64,000 nt of DNA from Bradyrhizobium sp. URHD0069. Lineage in GTDB: Bacteria > Pseudomonadota > Alphaproteobacteria > Rhizobiales > Xanthobacteraceae. The first letter of the stretch is position 1. Every line of letters starts with the position of its first letter. Below the pieces are notes generated by a model that did no database searches, had not been told where the DNA came from, and saw nothing but the letters and a program-made list of their open reading frames with translations. Shown here piece by piece: positions 8,882 through 20,600 of the stretch. Both the position numbers and the translations under genes were made by a program. The stretch is taken from assembly GCF_000701345.1 (NCBI RefSeq), contig NZ_KL370776.1, positions 67,321-131,320 on the forward strand, in the 5' to 3' direction.

Positions 8882-11674
8882 TCAGGTGCGCTTTCGCGCC
8901 GGCTTCAAGGCACCTTCATATCTGGCCTTCAACACCACCGCCGGCAGATGCTGGAAAAGAGCAGAAAGCGGCACTTCCGTTGTGCCGGCCTTGCCGCTGA
9001 TGCCCTCCACCGAATAGCCGCTCAGATTCAGCGCGCCGTCAAAGAGCTCCGGGCGCGGCCATATCCGGCCACTTTCAGAAAACGCTGCGAATGATTTGGC
9101 AACGACAATGATCGCGGCCTCGCGGCCACGATGCCGCGCGAAAGCAATGACATGGTCGCGGTGCTGACCGCTTACCTCCAGCGGTTGATAATCGCCGTGC
9201 GCGAACACATCGGCGAGCTCAGTCCGAAATTTCAGGAGATGGTTGGTCCAGGCCAGCTTCAGATGACCATTGGACCAGTTTTGCGCGAGGTTTTCCCAAT
9301 CGGGTGTTTCGATCGACGTCAGCACGGAAGCGCGTTCGGCAAAATCCACCGGTCGCCGGTTATCGGGATCGACCAGCGACAGGTCCCAGAACTCCGTGCC
9401 CTGATAGAAGTCAGGCACGCCGGGTATCGTGGCCTTTAATGTAATCTGGCTCAGTGAATTCAATGCGCCCAGCAACGAGGCACGTTTGGCCAAGGTTTCA
9501 AGCGAACTCAGAAAATCGGCCGACAGCGAGCGATCCAGAATCCGTGTCAGGAACGTTTGCAATCCCGCCTCGTAGGCCTGGTGTGGATTGAGCCAACTGG
9601 TCTCCTGCTTGCCCTCGCGCGCCGCTTTCAACGCATAGGCCTGCATCCGCTCACGAAAGGCGTCGCCGGGTTGACCTGATGGCCACGCGCCGAGCAGCGC
9701 CTGATACAGCATGTATTCGAACCTCGCGGAGGGCGCGCGCATTTCACCCTCAAGGACGAGATGGGGTGCGTTAAGGATTTTCCATCGGGCAACGGCGCTG
9801 GTCCATTCGCCGGGAAATTCAGTCAGCGCTATCAGCCGCGCGCGCGCATCCTCGCCGCGCTTGGTGTCGTGCGTCGCGGTCGCCGTCATGCCGTGCGGCC
9901 ATTCTTCGGCGCGAATTGTCATCGCCCGGTGAAAGGCATCGGTGGAAAGTGCCTTGGCTGACGGATCGCCGCCGACTTCGTTGAAGGCGAGCAGGCGATG
10001 GTACCGGTAAAACGCGGTGTCCTCGAGCGACTTCGCCATCATCGGGCCGGTGAATTGCTGCACCTTCAACGCGAAACGGCGCGCGCGCGGCGCGCTGTGC
10101 GGAGGCCTGCCTGGCTTGGTCAGGTCCATCGTCAGGGCGTCGCGAAGAAAATCAAAAATACCTTCGTCGGCGGCGAACCACTCCGCTCGCGCCTTTTCGA
10201 TCGTCTCTGAAATCAGCGCGCGGTCGTGCGCCGCTGGACCTGTCGAAGTCAGATAAGTGCGATAGACCGGAAAGTTCAAGACGTAGAGTTCGAGCGCCTG
10301 CCGCAGGCTGTCGGCGGAATAGTCGCGGGTGGAATAATGTCCGCCGGCGATACGCGCGAGCAGGCGCGTCAGCACCGTGAACTCGCTGGTCAGCAAGGTC
10401 TCGAGCACCCTGCGCTTGGCGTCCTTCAACACCGGCGCGAGCCTGGGCGGCATATTGCTGATCTGCCGCCAAACCTCATCGAGCGGATCGAGGCCGTTGC
10501 CGTCGACCAATACTTGAGTGATGGCATTCAGCCACTCATAGCCTGTCGTGCCATGGACGCCGGTGAAGGCGTGCAGCCTCTCTTGTTCGCCGAGGATTTT
10601 TTCGATCACCATGTAGAACGGTCTGGCGTCTTTTCCCTGGGCGTCCCGGATCAGGCGGCGCAGGCGCTGAAAGTATTGCGTGGGATCGCGCAAACCATCG
10701 ATGTGATCAAGCCGCAGCCCCTGCAGTCTGTCTTCCGCGATCAGCCTTTTGACCAGGCGATGGACAGCATCGAAGGTGCCGGCGTCCTCGACACGCAATC
10801 CGGCGAGCGTATTGATGTCGAAAAAGCGTCGATAGTTGATATCGCTGGAGGCAAGCCGCCAATGGCCGAGCTTGTAGTGCTGACGTTCGAGCAGATGATG
10901 CAGCGTGAGGGTCTGGGCAGGCCGATCCTGCCCCGCCCGGTAGGCCTCTAACCCGCGCGCAATAATGTCGGCGCTCCCGGCGATGCCGGTTAGCTCTGCC
11001 TTGAACGCAGGTGCTTCGCCGCGATTGGGATGACGCAGTCCCCGATAACGCGAGGCGAGCTCGAGAATGCGTTGTCCCGCCGTGCTATCTTCAGCACCGG
11101 CTTCCTTGACGAGGTTGCGCAAAATCTCGCGGTAACGCTCAGGCGCGATCGGCAGCCGGTGCTCGAAGTACCAGGCCGAGAAGCTGCCTTCGTCGCCATC
11201 GTAACGAAGTTCGATCTCGCCCTTTTCCAGCGCCTCGCCGTAGGAGGAGCCGATGATCGGCAGCAGCACGCCGCCGCGGGCACGATAGGGCAGTTGATCC
11301 CAGTCGATATCGAACGATATCGCGTGCGGCGACGCCGGACCCCATTCCAGCACGTCGAGCCACCATGGATTGTCGGCGAAATGCACGCCGACGTGATTGG
11401 GAACGAAATCGAGAATCAAACCGAGGTCGTGCTGTCTAAGCGCCTGGCTTAATCGATCGAAACCGGCATCGCCGCCGAGCTCCGGATTGATCTTGGTATG
11501 ATCGACGACGTCATAGCCATGGGTGCTGCCCTTGCGCGCCTTCATGAACGGCGATGCATAGAGATGCGTGATGCCGAGCGCTTTCAGATAGGGAACGATC
11601 GCCGCAGCCGAGTCAAAATCGAAGTTCGCCGTCAGTTGCACCCGATAGGTTGCGATCGGAACGGCCGGCGGCAT
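8882..11674 (-). CDS. treY: Maltooligosyl trehalose synthase
   Basis: 930-residue GH13 enzyme that converts the reducing-end glucose pair of an alpha-1,4-glucan into a trehalosyl group. It opens IATYRVQLTANFDFD and HLYASPFMKARKGSTHGYDVVDH, the signature N-terminus of TreY, and has the catalytic-region motif LRLDHIDGL with the long insertion typical of the family. Its ATG shares one base with the treZ stop (TGATG), so TreZ and TreY are co-translated. It is the last gene of the minus-strand glucan operon, and its 3' end faces the palindromic repeat at 8711-8815. Confidence 0.96.
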   Translation of the reverse strand: MPPAVPIATYRVQLTANFDFDSAAAIVPYLKALGITHLYASPFMKARKGSTHGYDVVDHTKINPELGGDAGFDRLSQALRQHDLGLILDFVPNHVGVHFADNPWWLDVLEWGPASPHAISFDIDWDQLPYRARGGVLLPIIGSSYGEALEKGEIELRYDGDEGSFSAWYFEHRLPIAPERYREILRNLVKEAGAEDSTAGQRILELASRYRGLRHPNRGEAPAFKAELTGIAGSADIIARGLEAYRAGQDRPAQTLTLHHLLERQHYKLGHWRLASSDINYRRFFDINTLAGLRVEDAGTFDAVHRLVKRLIAEDRLQGLRLDHIDGLRDPTQYFQRLRRLIRDAQGKDARPFYMVIEKILGEQERLHAFTGVHGTTGYEWLNAITQVLVDGNGLDPLDEVWRQISNMPPRLAPVLKDAKRRVLETLLTSEFTVLTRLLARIAGGHYSTRDYSADSLRQALELYVLNFPVYRTYLTSTGPAAHDRALISETIEKARAEWFAADEGIFDFLRDALTMDLTKPGRPPHSAPRARRFALKVQQFTGPMMAKSLEDTAFYRYHRLLAFNEVGGDPSAKALSTDAFHRAMTIRAEEWPHGMTATATHDTKRGEDARARLIALTEFPGEWTSAVARWKILNAPHLVLEGEMRAPSARFEYMLYQALLGAWPSGQPGDAFRERMQAYALKAAREGKQETSWLNPHQAYEAGLQTFLTRILDRSLSADFLSSLETLAKRASLLGALNSLSQITLKATIPGVPDFYQGTEFWDLSLVDPDNRRPVDFAERASVLTSIETPDWENLAQNWSNGHLKLAWTNHLLKFRTELADVFAHGDYQPLEVSGQHRDHVIAFARHRGREAAIIVVAKSFAAFSESGRIWPRPELFDGALNLSGYSVEGISGKAGTTEVPLSALFQHLPAVVLKARYEGALKPARKRT

Positions 11675-13440
11675 CAGCGCGCTTCCAGGCGCCAGAACAC
11701 CGACCAGGGCGGGATCACGCCATTCGTCTCGCCGCCCCAGATTGGCGTGCCGGTCGCTTCACCTAATTTGTGGGCCATTTCGCTACTGGACAGGTTGGCC
11801 GCTAGCTGCAGCGTCGCGCCGTCGCCCATGCGCCAGGTCGCCGTCAGAAAACCGGTGTCCGCGACGTCCGCATTGCCGAAGGCAGCGCCTGCGAGCCGGG
11901 GAATGATCTCGCGCTGGCGTGTCGCGAGCAGTTCTTGCACCAGCGCCAGCCTCTGCTGTCCCGCCTGCCCGTTGCAAGATTCCCAATCCAGTACCGCGGA
12001 TTGAAAGGTCGACTTGGCAAGCGGATCGGGCACGTCATTGCCGTATTTCGCATAGGCCCAGGCATATTCCTGGTGCCGGCCTTTGCGCACGGCCTCGGCG
12101 AGATCGCCCTTGAAATCGCAAAAGAACGGAAACGGCGCTTTCGAACCCCACTCTTCACCCATGAACAGCATCGGGATCATGGGCGCCAGCAAGGTAACCG
12201 CCAGAGCGGCCTCGACAGCTTTCGGGTCGGCTATGCTTTCGAGCCGGTCGCCGAGCGGGCGGTTGCCGATCTGATCGTGGTTTTGCAGAAAGCTCACGAA
12301 GGCGGTGGGCGCGAGATTGCCGCTCGGCTCGCCGCGCAATTGCCCACCACGATGCGCGGAGGCCTCGCCCTGATAGACAAAGCCCGACCCCAGTGCGCAC
12401 GCGATGTCGTGAAGCGGTGAACGCTGATAGTCGCTGTAATAGCCCTGCGATTCTTTGGTCAACAGCACATGCCAGGCATGATGATAGTCGTCGTTCCACT
12501 GCGCGCGGTATTTGCCGCGCGGCGGGCCTTCTTCGGCATCGAGCGCGCTTGCGCGGTTGTCGTCATTTTCAAGCACGAGATGGATGTGACGGCCGCTTTC
12601 TGCGGCGAGATTACCTGCCGCGACGCTGAGATCGCGCAGCATCGCGATCTCGCCGGGCTCGGCGATGGCGTGCACGGCGTCCAGACGCAGCCCGTCGAAA
12701 CGATATTCGCGCAGCCAATACAGCGCATTCTCGATGGCGAAGGCGCGCACCTCAGGCACCCGATAGTCAATCGCGCTGCCCCAGGGCGTCTGCGCCTCCG
12801 TAAAGAATGCGGGCGCATAGCGGCCGAGATAATTTCCTTCGGGACCGAAGTGGTTGTAGACCACGTCGAGAAAAACCATCAGCCCGCGCAGATGCGCCTC
12901 GTCGATCAGGGTTTTGAGATCGTCGGGGCGCCCATAGGCGCTGTCGGACGCGTACCACAACACGCCGTCATAGCCCCAGTTGCGCTGGCCCGCGAAATCC
13001 GCAAGCGGCATCAATTCAACGGCGGTGATTCCCATCGCCACCAGATGATCGAGCTTGTCGATCATGGCGAGGTAGGTGCCTTCTCGCGTGAAGGTGCCGA
13101 CGTGGGTTTCGATCAGGACGGTGTCCTGCCACGGGCGTCCACGCCAGTTCGAAGCGCGCCATGGATAACTGGCGTGATCGATGACTTCGCTGGGACCGGA
13201 AATGTCATCGGGCTGAAACGCCGAGGCTGGATCGGGTACATCGACCTCATCGTCGATCCGGAATTTGTAACGCACGCCGGCCCTTGCGCCCGACACGTCG
13301 GCGGCAAACCAGCCGCCTTCGCTGCGCCGCATGGGCTGAGCTCTTTCCAGCAGCAGATCGACGCGTTTTGCCGCCGGCGCCCAAAGCCGAAATGACGCCC
13401 CGTCCGCTGTCAGTCTTGCGCCGAATTGCCGATCATTCAT
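11674..13440 (-). CDS. treZ: Malto-oligosyltrehalose trehalohydrolase
   Basis: 588-residue GH13 enzyme that releases trehalose from the product of TreY. An N-terminal carbohydrate-binding beta domain (about 1-100) is followed by the TIM barrel: ETHVGTFTREGTY, MPLADFAGQRNWGYDGV, the nucleophile region FDGLRLDAVHAI, the acid LVLENDDN, and SFLQNHDQIGN. Its start overlaps the glgX stop by ATGA. With TreY it makes trehalose from glycogen-type glucan trimmed by GlgX. Confidence 0.96.
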   Translation of the reverse strand: MNDRQFGARLTADGASFRLWAPAAKRVDLLLERAQPMRRSEGGWFAADVSGARAGVRYKFRIDDEVDVPDPASAFQPDDISGPSEVIDHASYPWRASNWRGRPWQDTVLIETHVGTFTREGTYLAMIDKLDHLVAMGITAVELMPLADFAGQRNWGYDGVLWYASDSAYGRPDDLKTLIDEAHLRGLMVFLDVVYNHFGPEGNYLGRYAPAFFTEAQTPWGSAIDYRVPEVRAFAIENALYWLREYRFDGLRLDAVHAIAEPGEIAMLRDLSVAAGNLAAESGRHIHLVLENDDNRASALDAEEGPPRGKYRAQWNDDYHHAWHVLLTKESQGYYSDYQRSPLHDIACALGSGFVYQGEASAHRGGQLRGEPSGNLAPTAFVSFLQNHDQIGNRPLGDRLESIADPKAVEAALAVTLLAPMIPMLFMGEEWGSKAPFPFFCDFKGDLAEAVRKGRHQEYAWAYAKYGNDVPDPLAKSTFQSAVLDWESCNGQAGQQRLALVQELLATRQREIIPRLAGAAFGNADVADTGFLTATWRMGDGATLQLAANLSSSEMAHKLGEATGTPIWGGETNGVIPPWSVFWRLEAR

Positions 13441-15512
13441 ACCGAACCCGCAAAGGCGAGGACCGAGCGGGGAGGTGCCTTAGTCTCGCTTCCCGACGCC
13501 AAGTCCGCGACCGTTTGTTTAACGTCGGCGGTGTTCAATAGTTGCTGCCAGTTCTTGTATTCCGGCATCTTTGGCAGTTTGAACGCGATCGCTTCAGGGG
13601 CGGCGTTCAGCACGATGAAGATCGGCGGCTGTCCGGGATCGATCGGTCCCAGAACATAAGCAAGAAACCGGCCTTCCGGAAAATTCCAGTCTTGCTCCTT
13701 CATCTCTTCGGCTGCCGGCGTCAGCCACAATACGCCGTAAGATCCATCGGTACGCCGTCCATCGAGCCAGTTACGCGCGCGGATTTGTGGAAAGCGCCTG
13801 CGCAGCGTGGTCATGTGGCTAATGAAATCGATCAGGTCCTCGCCTTCGCGGCCGAGGCCGTCCCAATTGGTCCAGCCTATTTCATTGTCCTGGCAATAGG
13901 CGTTGTTGTTGCCGTTCTGGCTGTTGCCGACCTCGTCGCCAGCTAGAATCAGCGGTACGCCCCGCGCCAGCAGCAGACATGCGAGCTGGTTTTTGCGGAG
14001 CCGACGACGAAGTGCGACAATCTCGGGATCGTCGGTCGGGCCTTCATGGCCGCAATTGGTGCTGTGGTTCTCGCTGGAACCGTCGCGATTGTCTTCGCCA
14101 TTGGCCTCGTTGTGCTTTTCGTTGTAGCTAAACAAATCCTGCAGCGTGAAGCCGTCATGCACGGTGATGTGATTGATGCTGGCGCGCGGTGCTCGGCCGT
14201 CATGGTTGAACAGGTCGGATGAGCCGGTCATGCGGCTGGATACTTCGCCGATCAGGCTGCCTTCGCCGCTCCAGTAGCGCCGCATCGCGCTGCGATAGCG
14301 GTCATTCCACTCCGACCATTGCGAAGGATATGCGCCGACCTGATAGCCGCCCATGCCGAGATCCCACGGCTCGGCGACCAGCTTTACCGAGGCGAGCACC
14401 GGATCTTGCCGGATAGCCATGAAGAACGAGCTATTGCGCTCGAAGCCGTTCGGCCCGCGCGCCAGCGTGGTGGCGAGGTCGAACCGGAAGCCATCGACAT
14501 GGCAGACCTCGACCCAGTAGCGCAGCGAGTCCATCACCATCTGCAGAACGCGCGGATGCTTGAGATTGACCGAGCTGCCGCACCCGGTGAAGTCATCGTA
14601 GAACCGCGGATTGTCCGGCTTCAGCCAATAGTAGGAGGCGTTGTCGATACCGCGGAACGAAAGCGTCGGGCCCATATGGTTGCCCTCGGCGGTGTGATTG
14701 TAGACGACGTCGAGCATCACCTCGATGCCGGCGTCGTGCAGCCGCGCTACCGTGGTGCGGAAGCCGTCGAGCGGGTTGTCCTGCGCGTAGCGCGGCTCCG
14801 GCGCGAAAAAAGCCAGCGTGTTGTAACCCCAGTAGTTCGACAGCTTCTTTTCGACCAATATCCGGTCGTCGACGAAGCCGTGGATCGGCAACAGTTCGAT
14901 GGTGGTGACGCCAAGGCGCTTGAGATGCTCGATTGTCGCCGGCGAGGACAGGCCGCCATAGGTGCCGCGCAGGTTTGGCGGCACATCGCCGCGTTTCTGC
15001 GTCAAGCCCTTGACGTGCGCTTCATAGATGATGGTGTCTTCCCAGGGGACGTTCGGGCTGGTTTCGCGGCGTCCCCAATTGAAGCTTTCGTCGACGACCA
15101 CGGCTTTGGGCATGCCGCGCGCATTGTCGCGCCGATCGTATGAGAGATCTTCGCGCGCACTCCCGGTGCGGTAGGCGAAATGTGCGTCGCTCCACACCAG
15201 CCGTCCTGCGAGGCGCCTGGCGTAAGGGTCGAGCAGCAGCTTGTTGGGGTTGAAGCGGTGGCCGTGCCAGGGCTCATAGGGTCCGTGAACGCGATAGCCA
15301 TAGAGCTGCCCGGGCGAAACGTCGTTCAGATAGCCATGCCAGACCTCTTCGGTACGCTCCGGCAATTCGATGCGTTCGAGCTCGCGGCGGCCCTGAGGGT
15401 CGAACAGGCAAAGCTCGACTTTTTGCGCGTTGGCGGAGAACAACGCAAAGTTGGTGCCCCGGCCGTCCCAGCTTGCACCGAGACGTGAGGACGTTCCAGC
15501 GGATAGTCGCAT
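13437..15512 (-). CDS. glgX: Glycogen debranching enzyme (isoamylase type)
   Basis: 691-residue GH13 isoamylase-like enzyme hydrolysing alpha-1,6 branch points of glycogen, giving linear chains for TreY. It has an N-terminal CBM48-like domain (GTNFALFSANAQKVELCLFD), then YEAHVKGLT, the nucleophile region VDGFRFDLATTLAR, the acid KLVAEPWDLG, and HDGFTLQDLFSYNEKHNEANGE split across the active site. The start is three bases after the glgB stop, the end overlaps treZ. The same family is sometimes labelled TreX when beside treYZ, as here. Confidence 0.95.
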   Translation of the reverse strand: MRLSAGTSSRLGASWDGRGTNFALFSANAQKVELCLFDPQGRRELERIELPERTEEVWHGYLNDVSPGQLYGYRVHGPYEPWHGHRFNPNKLLLDPYARRLAGRLVWSDAHFAYRTGSAREDLSYDRRDNARGMPKAVVVDESFNWGRRETSPNVPWEDTIIYEAHVKGLTQKRGDVPPNLRGTYGGLSSPATIEHLKRLGVTTIELLPIHGFVDDRILVEKKLSNYWGYNTLAFFAPEPRYAQDNPLDGFRTTVARLHDAGIEVMLDVVYNHTAEGNHMGPTLSFRGIDNASYYWLKPDNPRFYDDFTGCGSSVNLKHPRVLQMVMDSLRYWVEVCHVDGFRFDLATTLARGPNGFERNSSFFMAIRQDPVLASVKLVAEPWDLGMGGYQVGAYPSQWSEWNDRYRSAMRRYWSGEGSLIGEVSSRMTGSSDLFNHDGRAPRASINHITVHDGFTLQDLFSYNEKHNEANGEDNRDGSSENHSTNCGHEGPTDDPEIVALRRRLRKNQLACLLLARGVPLILAGDEVGNSQNGNNNAYCQDNEIGWTNWDGLGREGEDLIDFISHMTTLRRRFPQIRARNWLDGRRTDGSYGVLWLTPAAEEMKEQDWNFPEGRFLAYVLGPIDPGQPPIFIVLNAAPEAIAFKLPKMPEYKNWQQLLNTADVKQTVADLASGSETKAPPRSVLAFAGSV

Positions 15513-15515
15513 GCG

Positions 15516-17663
15516 TTAGCTTTCCGGTACGAGAAATATGGCAGCCAAAGGCGGAATGGTGAGACTGAGCTCGGGCACCAGGCCGTCAAGCGCCTGGACC
15601 TCGCCGACATTCCCGACATTGCTGCCGCCATAATGCGCGGAGTCCGAATTGAGAACTTCGTGCCACTTGCCGGTGAACGGCACCCGCACACGGTAGTTGT
15701 AATATACATTCGGCGAAAAATTGATAATGACAAGACAGCGCGCGCGGGCATCGTTGCCTTTGCGAATCCAGGCGAACACGTTGCGATTGGCATCGTCGGT
15801 GACGATCCATTCAAAGCCGGCTTGATCGCAATCCAACTCATGCAGCGCCGGGAGCGCCCGATACAGCCGGTTGAGATCGCGGATCAGCGACTGGATGCCG
15901 GCATGCTGCTTTTTCTCGAGCAGATACCAGTCGAGTGAGCGATCATGGCTCCACTCGCGCTCTTGGCCGAATTCGCAGCCCATGAACATCAGCTTCTTGC
16001 CGGGATGTCCGAACATGAAGCTATAATAGGTGCGCAAGTTCGCAAAGCGTTGCCAGTCGTCGCCGGGCATCCGCCCCAGGATCGAGCGCTTGCCGTGGAC
16101 GACTTCATCATGCGACAGCGGCAGGATGAAATTTTCCGAAAACGCGTAGTGCAGGCCGAACAGGATGTCGCCGTGATGATGCTTGCGGTGGATCGGATCC
16201 TTGCTGACGTAGTTCAGCGTGTCGTGCATCCAGCCCATATTCCATTTGTAGCCGAAGCCCAACCCGCCATATTCGACCGGCCGTGACACCTGCGGCCATG
16301 CAGTCGATTCTTCCGCGGCCGTGGTGGCTTGCGGAAAACGGGCGAACACTTCGGTGTTGAAGCGGCGCAGGAAATCGATCGCCTCGAGATTTTCCCGGCC
16401 GCCATATTTGTTCGGGATCCAGCCCCCGGGGGGCCGGCTATAGTCGAGATAGAGCATCGAAGCGACCGCATCGACGCGCAGGCCGTCGATGGCATAACGT
16501 TCCAGCCAGAACAGTGCGTTCGACACTAGGAAATTGACCACTTCCGTGCGGCCATAGTTGTAGATCAGCGTGCCCCAATCGAGGTGGCGGCCCTGCAGCG
16601 GATTGGCATGCTCGTAAAGCGCGGTGCCGTCGAAATTGGCGAGACCATGCGGATCGTCAGGAAAATGCCCGGGTACCCAGTCCAGCAACACACCGAGACC
16701 TTCGCGGTGGCAGGCGTCGACCAACGCGGCAAAATCCGCAGGCGTGCCGAAGCGGCTGGTCGGCGCGTACAAGCCGGTCGGCTGATAGCCCCATGAGCCG
16801 TCGAACGGATGTTCGTTGACGGGAAGAAATTCAACATGGGTAAAGCCGAGATCGCGGGCATAGGACGGCAGCTGCTCCGCCAGCTCGCGATAGGTCAGCC
16901 ATTCGTTGTTGGCCTTGCGTCGCCACGAGCCGAGATGAACCTCGTAGATCGACATCGGCGCGCTGAGCGCATTGACGCCCGCGGGTGCGGGGCGCGGGTG
17001 CGGCAGCTTTGTTTCGTCGAAAACGATGGATGCGGTGTTCGGGCGCATTTCCGTGGAGAACGCCAGCGGATCGGCTTTCAGCGGCAGGTGCTGGCCCTGC
17101 GGACCGATAATATCGAATTTATAGTGGTCGCCGGGTGTGGCATGGGGCACGAACAGCTCCCAATAGCCGACGCCGCGCACCCGCATCGGGTGCCGCCGCG
17201 CATCCCAGAAATTGAAGTCGCCGACGACGCTGACCCGCCGCGCGTTAGGCGCGAGCACCACGAATGCAACGCCCTCGACGCCATCCAGCGTCATCGGATG
17301 CGCGCCGAGCTTGTCGTAGATCCGCTGATGGGTGCCTTCGCCGAGGAGGTACAGATCGAAGTCGCTCAAGACAGGCGGAAAGCGGTAGGGATCGTCGAGA
17401 TCGACCACGGTGTCGCCGAAGCGGGCGCGCAGCTGGTAGCGCCTGGAACCGTTCGGCAACGCGCCGGCAAACAAGCCGGCGTCATGGATCCGCGCCAGCG
17501 CCGCCGCTTCGCCATGCTCGCCGATCGCCTCGACGTTCGACGCCTCCGGCAGGAACGCGCGCACTACGGTCTTGCCGCCCTCGGTATGAAGGCCAAGATA
17601 ATGAAATGGGTCGGAGTGGCGGCCCTCGACAATCGCATAGGCCTCCGCGGACAATTTGGTCAT
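15516..17663 (-). CDS. glgB: 1,4-alpha-glucan branching enzyme
   Basis: 715-residue branching enzyme. CBM48 domains occupy roughly the first 210 residues ([31 protein letters not shown]), followed by the GH13 barrel: [10 protein letters not shown], the nucleophile region [30 protein letters not shown], and [14 protein letters not shown]. The open frame extends to 17726, but the ATG at 17663 is chosen because it starts the conserved [14 protein letters not shown] and overlaps the treS stop by ATGA, as most genes in this operon do. It would branch the linear glucan made by GlgE. Confidence 0.96.
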   Translation of the reverse strand: MTKLSAEAYAIVEGRHSDPFHYLGLHTEGGKTVVRAFLPEASNVEAIGEHGEAAALARIHDAGLFAGALPNGSRRYQLRARFGDTVVDLDDPYRFPPVLSDFDLYLLGEGTHQRIYDKLGAHPMTLDGVEGVAFVVLAPNARRVSVVGDFNFWDARRHPMRVRGVGYWELFVPHATPGDHYKFDIIGPQGQHLPLKADPLAFSTEMRPNTASIVFDETKLPHPRPAPAGVNALSAPMSIYEVHLGSWRRKANNEWLTYRELAEQLPSYARDLGFTHVEFLPVNEHPFDGSWGYQPTGLYAPTSRFGTPADFAALVDACHREGLGVLLDWVPGHFPDDPHGLANFDGTALYEHANPLQGRHLDWGTLIYNYGRTEVVNFLVSNALFWLERYAIDGLRVDAVASMLYLDYSRPPGGWIPNKYGGRENLEAIDFLRRFNTEVFARFPQATTAAEESTAWPQVSRPVEYGGLGFGYKWNMGWMHDTLNYVSKDPIHRKHHHGDILFGLHYAFSENFILPLSHDEVVHGKRSILGRMPGDDWQRFANLRTYYSFMFGHPGKKLMFMGCEFGQEREWSHDRSLDWYLLEKKQHAGIQSLIRDLNRLYRALPALHELDCDQAGFEWIVTDDANRNVFAWIRKGNDARARCLVIINFSPNVYYNYRVRVPFTGKWHEVLNSDSAHYGGSNVGNVGEVQALDGLVPELSLTIPPLAAIFLVPES

Positions 17664-20600
17664 GAGGTCTCGTTCGGTTGCTGAGATAGAATTCGAAGCA
17701 CCCCGGTCAGCGGCACGCGCAACCATTCAGGCCGGTAGGCAAGCTCGTATTCGATCTCGTAGAAGGCCTTTTCAAGCAGGAAGAAGTTCAGCACCTGTTG
17801 GGCGACCTGCGGATCGGCCGGCCACAGGGGTTGATTTGCCATCATCTCGCGATAGGCGCCGAGAAATGCGGCCGCCGAGCGTTCGCGCCAGTCCGCGAGC
17901 GCGGCGCCAAGTTTTCCTTGTTCGTCGGGCGCCACCTTCTGCGCCCGCTCCAGGGCCGCCGTCGCCGAGTAGTCGATCGAACGGATCAGGCCTGCGACAT
18001 CGCGCGCCGCGGGTGCCTTGCGCCGGCGCGCTTCCAGCGGTCGGCGGGGCTCGCCCTCGAAATCGATGATGAAGATATCGTCTTTGACGATCAGCATCTG
18101 CCCGAGATGGAAGTCGCCATGGTGGCGGATCTTCAGGAGGTCGATGTCTGCCGGCAGCAGCGCGCTCAGGCGCTCACGCAATGTCGCGCGGTGTGCAAGC
18201 AATTGGTCGGCAAGCGAACGATCGGCTTCCTTGATCGTGTCGCGCCGTTGCTTCAATGCCTCGAACACGCGTTCGGCGCGGACGATCACATCACCGATCC
18301 ATTGCTCCACGTCATTGGGTTGCGTCGGTTCCGGCACAAAATCGGCAAATTCATCGCTGCCGGCGAGCGCGAGGTGCATCTCGGCGACGCGCCTTCCGGT
18401 CTGCGCCATGTAGCGTAGATAGGGGACCTGCTCCTCGCTCCCGCTGGGATGATCGTTCGTCACCAGCAGGCGCTGCTCATCAACAAAGCGATCGAGATAG
18501 GCCGAGGTCACGATCCAGCCGTCGCCCTGATTGGCGACGAAGGCATGGACGACCGCTATTGCACTGCTCTTGTCGCCTTCGATCAGCTCGACGCTGCCGA
18601 GCAGCGCGGGCGTATTGGCAAAGCCCGCTACCTCGGTGAGGAACCGGCCGACCTCGATTTCGGGGTTGATGCCGGATTCGAGCTTGCGGTAGACCTTGAC
18701 TACATAGTCGCTATCGACCAGCGCCGTGCTGTTGGATTGTTCGGTCTCGACGGCGCGGATATGCTCGGGCTGTTTGATCGGCTTATCCGAAAGCCTGCTG
18801 GTCGGCCTGAATTCAAGCCGCAAGCCGTTGTCTTCAACGGTCAAGCTGTTGCGGAGATTGTGCAGCAGGAGTGCGATGAAGATCTCGTCCGACGCAACGT
18901 CCAGCAACGTGCCTTCCCGCGCGCCCTGACGTACCGCCGCAAACGCGCGGGGGTTATAGCGCTCGCGGTCGAATCGCACCCACTCGATACGCATCGGCAA
19001 CACGTAACGCCCCCTCTCGCCGCGCTGGGTCGCTTCAAAAAACGCAAGCCAGGGGCGGTTATCGCCGATATCGCAGAAGGGGATCGCCGAGGTCAGCGTG
19101 GGATGAATAGCCTTGGGCGAACGCTCAGGATACCAGCGGCTTCGCGCCAGGTATCCCGGCAATACATCGCGTTCGAATACGCTGCGGGTGCGAGCCAGTG
19201 ATACCCATGTCGCGCCGAGCGGCACCACGAGGGTCTCGAATTCGGGAACCACCGACGGCGCGGCGTGCTCCGATTTGTCGCGCTCCTTGAGCTGGAACCA
19301 GTAGAAGCCGTACGGCGCCAGTGTGATCATGTAAGGCAGTTCGCCGACCGCCGGAAAGAGGGTGCGGCCGAGCATTTCCAGTGGAATTCGGTCCTTCCAG
19401 GCCGAAAGGTCGAGTTCGGTGGCCTGCGCGGAGCGCGACAGGTTGGCGACGCAGAGGATGACCTCATCCTGATATTGGCGGACATAGGCGAGCACCGAAC
19501 GATTGACGGGACGAATGAACGTCATGGTGCCGCGGCCGAACGCCAGCGTCGACTTCCGCACCGAGATCAGCCGCTTGGTCCAGCTCAGCAGCGAAGACAG
19601 GCTGCGCGACTGCGCCTCGACGTTGAGTGCTTCATAGCCATAGACCGGGTCCATGATCGGCGGCGCGTAAAGCCGTGCCGGATCGGCGCGGGAGAACCCG
19701 CCATTGCGGTCCGGCGTCCATTGCATCGGCGTGCGAACGCCGTTGCGGTCGCCGAGATAGATATTGTCGCCCATGCCGATCTCGTCGCCATAATAGATGA
19801 TCGGTGTGCCGGGAAACGACAGCAACAGCGAGTTCATCAATTCGATCTTGCGCCGGTCGTTGTCCATCAGCGGCGCCAGCCGGCGGCGGATGCCGAGATT
19901 GATGCGCGCGCGCGGATCGTTGGCGTAGGTCGACCACAGGTAGTCGCGCTCGACGTCGGTGACCATTTCAAGCGTCAGTTCGTCGTGGTTGCGTAGAAAC
20001 AGCGCCCACTGGCAATTGCTCGGGATATCCGGTGTCTGGCGCAGGATGTCGGTGATCGGAAAGCGATCCTCCTGGGCGATCGCCATGTAGATTCGCGGCA
20101 TCAGCGGGAAATGATAGGCCATGTGGCATTCGTCGCCCTGGCCGAAATATTCCTGCACGTCCTCCGGCCATTGATTGGCTTCCGCCAGCAGCAATTTGCC
20201 CTTGGCATAAGTGTCGAGTTCGGCGCGCAATGACTTGATGATGGCGTGGGTCTCCGGCAGGTTCTCGTTGCTGGTGCCCTCGCGCTCGCAGAGATAGGGA
20301 ATGGCGTCGAGCCGGAATCCATCGACGCCGGCGTCGAGCCAGCGCTTCATGACTTGCACGATCGCGCTGACCACGCGCGGATTGTCGAAATTGAGATCCG
20401 GCTGGTGCGAGAAGAAGCGGTGCCAATAGAACTGCCCGGCCTCCGGGTCCCAGGTCCAGTTCGACTTCTCGGTATCGGTGAAGATGATCCGCGTTCCCGC
20501 ATATTTCTGGTCGGTGTCGCTCCACACATACCAGTTGCGCGCGCTTGATTTCGGATCGCTGCGGCGGGCGCGCTTGAACCATTGATGCTGATCGGAGGTG

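Noticed and set aside
12469-13395. 308-codon open frame on the plus strand opposite treZ
   Set aside because: Antisense shadow of a well-supported gene; no ribosome-binding site or recognised domain.
16809-17684. 291-codon open frame opposite glgB
   Set aside because: Same reason: antisense to a conserved gene, composition of a shadow frame.
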